From Pseudomonadota bacterium (GTDB taxonomy: Bacteria > Pseudomonadota > Gammaproteobacteria > Xanthomonadales > SZUA-38), in the NCBI GenBank assembly GCA_039033415.1, contig JBCCCR010000008.1, forward strand, positions 124,001-188,000: 64,000 nucleotides of DNA, given 5' to 3'. The notes beneath the pieces are model-generated. The model did not search any database and was not told the origin of the DNA. It saw only the letters and a list, made by a program, of their open reading frames with translations. Position numbers and translations under genes: made by a program. How positions within the stretch are numbered: position 1 is the first letter of the stretch; every line of letters begins with the position of its first letter. Below are positions 16,863 through 24,029 of this stretch, piece by piece.

Positions 16863-17036
16863 ATGGAACGTCTTCATCCCAATACTCTGCACGAAATCAG
16901 CGGCGGCACGGGGCAGCAAACCGTACCGGTGGACGGCGATAAGCCGGGACCGGATGTCTATCTGGTTCCCGAACCCACCTATCCCCCGCTGCCCTTTCCC
17001 GAGCCGCCTGAGTTCAACGAAAACCCGGACCTTTAG
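16863..17036 (+). CDS. Double-glycine-leader, proline-rich acidic peptide precursor
   Basis: A 57-residue peptide with an unusually strong ribosome site (AAGGAGGT, 6-7 bases upstream). The leader is 15 residues and ends LHPNTLHEISGG, which places Leu at -12, Leu at -7, Ile at -4 and Gly-Gly at -2/-1, the pattern read by C39 exporters. The predicted 42-residue core begins TGQQTVPVDG and ends EFNENPDL. It has 12 prolines, 8 acidic residues, one lysine and no cysteine. That excludes a lanthipeptide or disulfide bacteriocin and does not resemble known class II pediocin-like peptides. It follows the exporter gene by 121 bases and precedes the DUF2441-like gene by 9 bases. It is probably a secreted signal, toxin or modified peptide; which one is unknown. 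Confidence 0.8.
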   Translation: MERLHPNTLHEISGGTGQQTVPVDGDKPGPDVYLVPEPTYPPLPFPEPPEFNENPDL

Positions 17037-17045
17037 GCGGCCGGT

Positions 17046-17600
17046 ATGCAGGACTACTTCTGGGTGTCGTCGCATGATTACTTTATGGGCTCAACCATCA
17101 GCCCGGGTCACTGGGGTCGGGTGCTGTCCAGCTATCTCATCGGCGTGCCGCAGCTGGTGGGCAGGCATGCGGAGCGGCTGCCCAAAGCGCTGCGGGAATA
17201 CATTTTTGAGACCGTTCGCCTGAGTCTGAAGCCCAAACACCCCAGCCGCCTGGAGGCGCTTTTTCTGTGTCCAGATTTGACGCAGGCCTGCCGCCTGATC
17301 CGCGCTTGCCAGCCCCATCGCAACCATGAGTTTGTGTATCGGGTAGAGCTGGTGGACGACCGTCCCGTGGTTCCGGCCAGCATGGATCTGACCCGGATCG
17401 ACCTGGGCGATACCATTCATACGCTGCGCCAAAAAGCCCACCTCTACTGGTCGGGCATGGAAACCGAAACGATGGAGCTGTTGACCCGCAGCCCGATTCG
17501 GATCCGCGAAAAGGTCCCGCTGGAACTGGCCCCGAACGAGCCCACCAAAGAAGCCGCTGCACCGCCGGCACCGCACCTGCAGGCTTCAGCCCGCGCCTGA
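17046..17600 (+). CDS. DUF2441-like protein encoded next to the exported peptide
   Basis: A 184-residue soluble protein. It carries an N-terminal PGHWGR segment after YFWVSSHDYF, then HPSRLEALFLCPDLTQACRLI, then HEFVYRVEL, and a late ELLTRSPIRI strand. This order (PG-x-WGR, PSRL-x-x-LF with A, Y-x-V, E-x-L) resembles DUF2441 and, more loosely, folds of the ADP-ribosyltransferase/RES type. That resemblance is by eye and unproven. The last 25 residues are an Ala/Pro-rich tail. The gene starts 9 bases after the peptide gene, so it is likely co-translated and could modify the peptide or protect against it. A strong terminator follows. Confidence 0.6.
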   Translation: MQDYFWVSSHDYFMGSTISPGHWGRVLSSYLIGVPQLVGRHAERLPKALREYIFETVRLSLKPKHPSRLEALFLCPDLTQACRLIRACQPHRNHEFVYRVELVDDRPVVPASMDLTRIDLGDTIHTLRQKAHLYWSGMETETMELLTRSPIRIREKVPLELAPNEPTKEAAAPPAPHLQASARA

Positions 17601-17609
17601 CGGACACTC

Positions 17610-17651
17610 CCCCTGGCCCCTGCTGCGTCGCTCGCCAGGGGCCCTTTTTTT
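17610..17651 (+). terminator. Rho-independent terminator of the peptide cassette
   Basis: CCCCTGGC (17610-17617) pairs with GCCAGGGG (17634-17641), and seven T residues follow at 17645-17651. It lies just after the DUF2441-like gene and before the convergent membrane-protein gene, so it closes the export operon. Confidence 0.85.
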
Positions 17652-17675
17652 GGGTGGGGGTGGGCTGCGACGCCG

Positions 17676-18686
17676 CTACTCGCCCAGCTGGCAGTATTCC
17701 CAGCAGAGGTTGCGCCCCCAGCGTTCGGCGGTGATCAGAGCGCTGTCGCCGAGCGTTAGACCGCTGCGTTCGAGCATCTCTTCGATCTGGGGATCGCGTC
17801 CGCCGGCCGCGAGGCTGGCGGCGGTGAGGTAGGCGTGGGCGGCGAGCTCGTCCTCTTCGAAAATCACGCCGTCGTTCAGCGCGATGGCAGTCGCAAGAAA
17901 CGCCCGCGGATGCCCGGTCAGCAGCGCCCGGTCGAGGTATTCAAGCGATTTTGCGCGGTGGAGGTCGAGGTAGTGGGGTTCTCGGAATACCCGAGCCTGG
18001 GTCTCCCGCAGCAGTCCCGGCAGCTCCTGGTAAAACCGCACCAGGGCGGGCAGATAGTCCAGATCGGCTGCCAGCATCAGCCAGTCGCTGGCGGTCTTGA
18101 CCAGGTCTTCGTCAGCAAAATCTTCGCAGCGCAGAAAGTCATCCTGCAGCCGGTCCATCGCACGGTCGAGTCGCTGGGAAGAAACCCGCCGGGGTCGGTT
18201 TTCGGCGTACTGGCTGAACTGCTCCAGCCGGAATTCAAACTGCTCGTCGGAGCGGGGCTCGCCGACGCAGCTGCGGGCAAACTCGTAGGCCGCAAAAGCG
18301 GTGGCCGCGTCGATGGTGTCCGGGTTGGCGGTGGCGGTCAGATAGTCTTCCATCCGCCACGACTCCGCCAGCTTCGTCTCGTTAAGCGCCAGATCCGACT
18401 CGGGAACGATTCGCTCGGCCAGCGTCACAGCCGCCTGTGCTCGATCGGGGGGTTGCTCGACCTCCACGTCGTTGCGTGCCGGCCGACTGAGCCGTGCGCC
18501 TACCGCGGGCTTTGGCCGTTCGACCTCAGCCGTCTGATCGACCGCCAGCGGGTCTTCGCCGCCGGGCGATTCAGCAACGGTCGGGCCGGCGGCGTCCTGC
18601 GTTTCTGGCTGATTGATGCTGAGAAAAAGCCCCAGCCCCGTCAGGGCCAGCGCCGCCAGCACAATGATGACTAGACGAACTAACAC
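17676..18686 (-). CDS. Membrane-anchored protein, tandem paralogue A
   Basis: A 336-residue protein of unknown function. One N-terminal membrane helix (residues 1-24, LVRLVIIVLAALALTGLGLF) is followed by a disordered Pro/Glu/Ala-rich linker and, from about residue 95, an all-helical domain with SEL1/TPR-like features (SLEYLDRALLTGHPRAFLAT). It ends in WGRNLCWEYCQLG. The neighbour upstream in transcription (18694-19728) shares the same plan and the same cysteine-bearing C-terminal motif. The two are separated by 7 bases and form an operon that converges on the peptide cassette. The domain should face the periplasm, where the two terminal cysteines could form a disulfide. Confidence 0.7.
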   Translation of the reverse strand: MLVRLVIIVLAALALTGLGLFLSINQPETQDAAGPTVAESPGGEDPLAVDQTAEVERPKPAVGARLSRPARNDVEVEQPPDRAQAAVTLAERIVPESDLALNETKLAESWRMEDYLTATANPDTIDAATAFAAYEFARSCVGEPRSDEQFEFRLEQFSQYAENRPRRVSSQRLDRAMDRLQDDFLRCEDFADEDLVKTASDWLMLAADLDYLPALVRFYQELPGLLRETQARVFREPHYLDLHRAKSLEYLDRALLTGHPRAFLATAIALNDGVIFEEDELAAHAYLTAASLAAGGRDPQIEEMLERSGLTLGDSALITAERWGRNLCWEYCQLGE

Positions 18687-18693
18687 ACGTCCC

Positions 18694-19728
18694 TCAGGCC
18701 GGTCCCAGGCGGCAGTAGGTTTGGCAAAGGTCGCGGCCGCTTTCCCTGGCCTCGCGAAGCTGATCGGGGTTCAGCACGGTATCGAGCAGCGCCATGATCT
18801 CCTGAGCCTCACTGTTGCCGCCGGTGGCCGCCATGTCCGCAGCCGCCGCGTAGGCGTAGGACGCAACGGGGTCTTCATCGAAGATGATGTTCTCTCGCAG
18901 TGCGAGGGAATATTCGTAGAGCGCGTCGTGATGCCCGGATTTCAGGGCCGCCTCAAGGAACGCCGGCGCCAGCTGCTGGTACTCGCGTACCCGCTCCGGG
19001 TAGCGATAAACGCCCCACCGATCCTGACTGAGCAGCCAGCGCGCGCTGCGGTGATAGGCAATCTGTGCCTGCGGAAATCCTCGGTTGGCGGCCAGGGTCA
19101 GCCAATCGAGCATCAGCGGCAGCAGCGCTTGATCATCCGGCAGCGTCTCACAGCGAATGAGCCGCCGGCGGTAATTGTCCACAATCCCTTCGATCTCTTC
19201 CGGCGACATGCGCCGGTTCATTCGCTCGCTGCCTCGGATGCGCTCAACGCGTTGGTCAAGCGAGTCTACCGATCGAGGCTGGCGATGGCAGGCTCGCAGA
19301 TAGGTGTAGAGCTCGTAGATCTCTCGACCCGACAGCTCGTCTGCCCGCGCGGCTTTGGCCTGGTAGGTTTCGACGGTCCAGTCCTCGCTGCGACGCTGGA
19401 ACTGACGATAAATCTGGATTTTGGTGAGGTCGAACTCCTCTTCGGTGAACGCGGAGCCGGGCCAAAAGTCTGCGCTGACCGGCGTCTCGTTCGCAGGCGT
19501 CGCCGCGTCAGCCTGCAGGCCAACCGCCGGCTGCCGAGGTCGGAGCTTCGGCACGCGGGTCTCGGGGTTGGTGCCGGGCCGGGCCGCTTCCGGCTGGCCT
19601 GTCGCCACCGCCGGGTCATCACGCAGCGCTAGCTGCGGTTCGGGCTCAGTCAGGGCGAGCCAGGTCCCCAGGGCTGCGGCGACCAACGCCAATCCCAGCA
19701 GACTCATTTGGGTGCTTCGTGACCTCAC
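18694..19728 (-). CDS. Membrane-anchored protein, tandem paralogue B
   Basis: A 344-residue paralogue of the adjacent downstream gene. It has an N-terminal membrane helix (MSLLGLALVAAALGTWLAL), a low-complexity linker, then a helical domain with SEL1-like repeats (WLTLAANRGFPQAQIAYH; FLEAALKSGHHDALYEYSLA). It ends GRDLCQTYCRLG, nearly the same motif as its sister. Translation may begin at the GTG at 19728 or at the ATG at 19707; neither has an ideal ribosome site. The function is unknown. It is divergent from the secreted subtilase, with about 100 bases between them. Confidence 0.7.
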   Translation of the reverse strand: MRSRSTQMSLLGLALVAAALGTWLALTEPEPQLALRDDPAVATGQPEAARPGTNPETRVPKLRPRQPAVGLQADAATPANETPVSADFWPGSAFTEEEFDLTKIQIYRQFQRRSEDWTVETYQAKAARADELSGREIYELYTYLRACHRQPRSVDSLDQRVERIRGSERMNRRMSPEEIEGIVDNYRRRLIRCETLPDDQALLPLMLDWLTLAANRGFPQAQIAYHRSARWLLSQDRWGVYRYPERVREYQQLAPAFLEAALKSGHHDALYEYSLALRENIIFDEDPVASYAYAAAADMAATGGNSEAQEIMALLDTVLNPDQLREARESGRDLCQTYCRLGPA

Positions 19729-19831
19729 TTAGCTTAAGACCACGGGTTCGCAAAAAAGCTCCGAGCGCCTGTCGAATGGCAACGCGACACCGATCGCGAA
19801 TTGCGGGCACCGCTCGGGCTACACTGTCAGC

Positions 19832-22800
19832 ATGGACTCTGGAGGCAGGCGGCGGCTCAGCGGGAGCGCAAACCCGGACCGGAGCCGGAGACCAAACCGG
19901 CATCTCTGGCTGGTCCTGCTGCTGGCGGCGAATTTGCCAGCGGTTGCGCAAGATCGATCGTCGCAGGCGGCGCTGTCGTCTGGCGTCGTGGCGCTGAATC
20001 CCGTTTCGTCGGCCGACCCGAATTTGCTCTGGCTCGTGCCAGCGGTCGCGCTGCCCGTGAATACCCAGGTCTTGGCGAACGTCGGCCCGCGTCTAAGGCT
20101 GATCCGCGGCACCGGAGCATCGCTCACGCTTGCGGCCCCCCTGCGCCCGGCGCTGAAGCTGGCCCCTGGACTCGTCGCAGATCTCGCGGTGCCCGAGCCG
20201 CTGTCCGCCGTTACGATGACCGTCATCGCCACCCCGGATCGCAGCCCACAGTCCGTGGCGGCTGAACTCCGCCGCCGCCTGCCGGGTATGCCGGTTTCAC
20301 TCGATTACACGGTCACGCCCGCAGCGATTGCCGTAGAGGTGCCCGACCGTCATGCGGCGCGCGTCGACGCCATCACGCGTTTGCCGGGAGTACTGTGGGT
20401 GGAACGCCGGCAGCCGCCCCAGGTGCAAAACAGCGCCAGCGTTGGGCCGATTCAGGCCAACGCAGATTCCGGCGGACTGCCGCCGACGGCCACTCCCATC
20501 TGGGACCAGGATCTGATGGGCAGTGGCCAGGTCATCGCCATCGCCGACTCGGGGCTCGATCGCAACGAGGCCTGGTTTACTCGGCTGAACCAGGGAGTCG
20601 GCGTGCGGACCGCCCTGACCAACGCCGAAATGACCCAGCCGCCGACGCCGGGGGCTTTGTTCCCCGCCAACAAAGTGCTGGGCTATTTTGTGATGCCCGG
20701 TGCCACCGCCTACGACAACAACGCGCTGTGCGGGATCGGGGGCAACGCGTTCCACGGCACCCACGTTACCGGAACCGCGGCTGGCGACAGCGGTACACCG
20801 TCAACCCCGCTCGATCCGAACCACGACGAGGGTGACGGCATGGCGCCCCAGGCGCAGATCCTGTTTCAGGATTTGGGTGACGACATTGGCGGCTGCCTGA
20901 CCGGGGAAGGTGGTGGTCCGATGTGGGCCCAGGCACGGGCCGCGGGCGCGTTTATCCACTCCAACAGCTATGGCAGTCCGTTTAGCGGCAGCTACAACGT
21001 CCAGGATTTTGCGGTTGACGATTTTCTCTGGCGCAACGAGGCCATGCTGCTCCTGTTCGCCGCCGGTAACGCCGGTGGCCAACCCGGTGACCAGCGTATT
21101 TTCCACTTTGGGCACGCGAAGCATGGGCTGACGGTCGGCGCTACGCTCAACGGCAACAACCCGCTGGTCTGGTCTCAGTCGAGTCGGGGGCCCGGGTCGG
21201 ACGGCCGCATCAAGCCCGATATCGTGGCCCCCGGGGTGGTCATCCGCTCGGCCCGCGGCGACACCAACAACACCGGGTTCGAGCCCCCGGAGCTCACCGT
21301 TTTCAGCGGCACGTCCATGGCGACACCTGCCGTGGCCGGTGCGGCCGCCCTGGCGCGGCAGTATTTTGTCGACGGCTTTTACCCCGGCGGCTTGCGTAAT
21401 CCCGAAGACGCCACAGCGCCGAGTGGTGTGCTGCTCAAATCGGTGCTGCTCAACGGTACCCGGAGCAGCACCACCACGCCCGAAGTGGACGCCGGCTGGG
21501 GCCGCGTCTGGCTCGACAGCAATCTCTACTTTGCCGGAGACGCGCGCCAGCTGCGGATATTCGATGTGCCGAACGCGGCGGGCGTCAGCGAAGGCCAGAC
21601 GATGACGTTTCCGCTCACCGTTTCCGCGGGTGAGCCGCTGCGAGCGACGCTGGTCTGGTATGACCCGGCGCCGAGCTTTGTGGCGCCTCAGGCGCTCGTC
21701 AACAATCTGGACCTGTCGCTGGAAGCGGCGGGACAAACCTGGCTCGGCAACCAGCTGGCGGGTGGGGAAAGCGTCACCGGCGGCGCTATTGATGTCCTCA
21801 ATCCTGTCGAGCAGATCCTGCTCCCGTCGCCGGCGGCTGGAGATTACACGGTCCGGGTGACGGCCAACGGCCTCACGGGCAACGGGGAGAGCGCGTCACT
21901 GCGGCAGGGTTTTGCGCTGGCGGTTTCCAGTGCCCAGTGTGATACCGGCGTTGTGGATGCACCGGGGATCACCGTGAGCACCGACGCTGGCGGGGTGCAG
22001 GTCAGCATCAGTGCGGTGACCGGAGCGGCCGGCTATCAGGTTTACCGTCGCCCGGGTGACTGCGGAGATGACGGTGAGCGGCTGGTGGGTGCGGTTGGTG
22101 ATCCGGCTTTTGAAGACCTGACGGCGCAGGGTGGACTGAGCTACGCCTACCGGGTTCGCGGGGTGGACGGCTGTGGTGAGGGGCCGGTCAGCGTGTGTCG
22201 CTCGGTCGTCTCGCAGGGTCCCTGTACCTTGAGCCCGACGCCGGTCAGCGCTGCGCCGGTGCTCACCGTCAGCGACACTTTCTGCGCGGCTGAGCTGACC
22301 TGGGACGTGGCAGGCCCTACCTGTAGTGGCGCAAATATCCGCTACGCCGTCCATCGTTCAACCGACCCGTTCTTTTTACCGTCGGCCGCAACTCTGCTGG
22401 CTGCCAACCTCACCGACACGCGGTACAGCGATTTTGGACCGTCGCCGGACGTGACTCACTATTACCGGGTCGTGGCCGAGGATACGCTGGGCAATCAGGC
22501 GCCGCCTTCCGCACCCGCGGCCTACGCTGCAGTAGCCAAAGACTTAAGTCAGCCGGGCCCCTACGTGGACGGTGCCGAGCTGCTGTCGCTCGCGCTGCTG
22601 GAATCTCCCTGGCAAATCAGCAGCGAAGCGGCTGCGAGCGGCGGGCAGAGTTATGCCAGCGCGGAGCCGGGTCTCGACTATCCCGACAACGTCTGCGCCG
22701 CTCTCACAACCCGACCGATGGTGCTCAGCGCGGGCGCAAGCCTCAGCTACGCGGCGCGTTTTGACCTGGAAAACGATTTCGATGGGGTGGTGACGGAAAT

Positions 22801-23128
22801 CTCTGTGGACGGCGGACCGTGGCAGGATCTGCCGCCAGCCGCAGGCTATCCGGGCAGCTTCGCGCTGACCGGGAGCCCGCCGATCAATGCCTGTGGATAT
22901 CCCAGTACGCAGGGTGCATTCAACGGCAGCAGCGGAGGCATGTTCTTGAGCCGGCAGAGTGATCTCAGTGCGTTTGCGAGCAGTACCGTTCAGCTGCGCT
23001 GGCGCCTTTCGAGCGACAGCTTCCAAACCGAGCGCGGCTTTTTTCTGGACGATATTGAGGTGACGGGCGCCACCCGCCCGGCGGCGTGTGTTGCCGAGGT
23101 GCTGCTGTTTGCTAGCGGGTTCGAATAG
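19832..23128 (+). CDS. Secreted S8 subtilisin-family protease
   Basis: A 1,098-residue exported serine protease. The N-terminal hydrophobic signal (LWLVLLLAANLPAVAQ) ends near residue 40 and a propeptide follows. The catalytic triad is visible: Asp239 in IAIADSGLD, His308 in FHGTHVTGTA, Ser495 in FSGTSMATPAVAG. After the catalytic domain come a P-domain-like beta region and fibronectin type III-like segments (VTGAAGYQVYRRPGDC; HYYRVVAEDTLGN), then a C-terminal beta domain. It ends EVLLFASGFE, a tail resembling those of three other secreted proteins in this window. It is likely an extracellular degradative enzyme. Confidence 0.9.
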   Translation: MDSGGRRRLSGSANPDRSRRPNRHLWLVLLLAANLPAVAQDRSSQAALSSGVVALNPVSSADPNLLWLVPAVALPVNTQVLANVGPRLRLIRGTGASLTLAAPLRPALKLAPGLVADLAVPEPLSAVTMTVIATPDRSPQSVAAELRRRLPGMPVSLDYTVTPAAIAVEVPDRHAARVDAITRLPGVLWVERRQPPQVQNSASVGPIQANADSGGLPPTATPIWDQDLMGSGQVIAIADSGLDRNEAWFTRLNQGVGVRTALTNAEMTQPPTPGALFPANKVLGYFVMPGATAYDNNALCGIGGNAFHGTHVTGTAAGDSGTPSTPLDPNHDEGDGMAPQAQILFQDLGDDIGGCLTGEGGGPMWAQARAAGAFIHSNSYGSPFSGSYNVQDFAVDDFLWRNEAMLLLFAAGNAGGQPGDQRIFHFGHAKHGLTVGATLNGNNPLVWSQSSRGPGSDGRIKPDIVAPGVVIRSARGDTNNTGFEPPELTVFSGTSMATPAVAGAAALARQYFVDGFYPGGLRNPEDATAPSGVLLKSVLLNGTRSSTTTPEVDAGWGRVWLDSNLYFAGDARQLRIFDVPNAAGVSEGQTMTFPLTVSAGEPLRATLVWYDPAPSFVAPQALVNNLDLSLEAAGQTWLGNQLAGGESVTGGAIDVLNPVEQILLPSPAAGDYTVRVTANGLTGNGESASLRQGFALAVSSAQCDTGVVDAPGITVSTDAGGVQVSISAVTGAAGYQVYRRPGDCGDDGERLVGAVGDPAFEDLTAQGGLSYAYRVRGVDGCGEGPVSVCRSVVSQGPCTLSPTPVSAAPVLTVSDTFCAAELTWDVAGPTCSGANIRYAVHRSTDPFFLPSAATLLAANLTDTRYSDFGPSPDVTHYYRVVAEDTLGNQAPPSAPAAYAAVAKDLSQPGPYVDGAELLSLALLESPWQISSEAAASGGQSYASAEPGLDYPDNVCAALTTRPMVLSAGASLSYAARFDLENDFDGVVTEISVDGGPWQDLPPAAGYPGSFALTGSPPINACGYPSTQGAFNGSSGGMFLSRQSDLSAFASSTVQLRWRLSSDSFQTERGFFLDDIEVTGATRPAACVAEVLLFASGFE

Positions 23129-23160
23129 TCGTTGCAGGCACCCCTTCGCGCCCATCCCCC

Positions 23161-23907
23161 TTACGACTCCGCGCTACGGCTCAGCGGTCGATAAGCTCCC
23201 AGCAGGTTCCGTTCCATGCCGTTGCCCCAGCCCTGGCCATGGTCGCTTGTGTTGCTGGCAACGTGCCGATTGCTGATGTGGTGGGGCGGAAAGGTCAGCA
23301 GCTGCAGCACCTTGCCCGGGCGAAGATGCCAGCTTGCCCAGCTCAGCGGCGTGTCGCCGTGTGCGTCTTTGAGCGTGACGTCGGCACCGTGTTCCAACAG
23401 CAGGGTGATGGTTGCAGCGTCGGCAAAGGCTGCCGCTCGGTGCAGTGGCGTTTCGCCGCGCGTGCGCACGTCGCGCATAAACGCCTCACTCTCAGCGCCC
23501 GGCTGAGTGTAGGCGTTGGGGTCGGCCCCACGTTCCAGCAGGAGCCGCACCGTATAGCCATAGTGCGGCCGCCCCGCTTTGCACAGCGCGCTGTGCAAAG
23601 CGGTTTCTTGGGTTTTTGGCAGGCAGTAAGTTGGGTCCGCCCCACACTCGATCAGAAAGTCGCAGACTTTCCAGTGGCCGAAAAAAGCGGCGCTGTTCAG
23701 CTCGAGGTTGAGGTCCAGGCCGGGCAGCGCGCGGGCGTTGGCTCGCACGGCGCGCAGCGCCGTCGTGTCTCCGTAGTAAACCAGCCAAGACAGTGGGCTG
23801 ATCGATTCCTGACTCACCTCCTGCTCCCAGCGGTCTCGCTTCAGCAGCTCAAAAACCAGATCGGTTCGGCCATCACTGATATGGCGCAGCAACGTTTCCA
23901 GCTCCAT
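23161..23907 (-). CDS. Ankyrin-repeat protein
   Basis: A 248-residue soluble protein made of about five ankyrin repeats. Clear copies are LNSAAFFGHWKVCDFLIECG, ETALHSALCKAGRPH followed by TVRLLLERGADPNA, and ETPLHRAAAFADAATITLLL followed by EHGADVTLKDAHGDTPLSWA. There is no signal peptide. Ankyrin proteins bind other proteins; no partner can be named. It converges with the subtilase gene and precedes the two-component genes on the same strand by more than 100 bases. Confidence 0.85.
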   Translation of the reverse strand: MELETLLRHISDGRTDLVFELLKRDRWEQEVSQESISPLSWLVYYGDTTALRAVRANARALPGLDLNLELNSAAFFGHWKVCDFLIECGADPTYCLPKTQETALHSALCKAGRPHYGYTVRLLLERGADPNAYTQPGAESEAFMRDVRTRGETPLHRAAAFADAATITLLLEHGADVTLKDAHGDTPLSWASWHLRPGKVLQLLTFPPHHISNRHVASNTSDHGQGWGNGMERNLLGAYRPLSRSAES

Positions 23908-24029
23908 AAGGCCTCCGTTTGCGTTTCCCAGGATGCTTCCATTGTGGTCAATCCGTCGGGGTCAAGCAAAAGACGCTGCGGTCGCGAGGCGGTGGACCGA
24001 ACCTGCTCTTGACCGCCGAACCAGATGGT

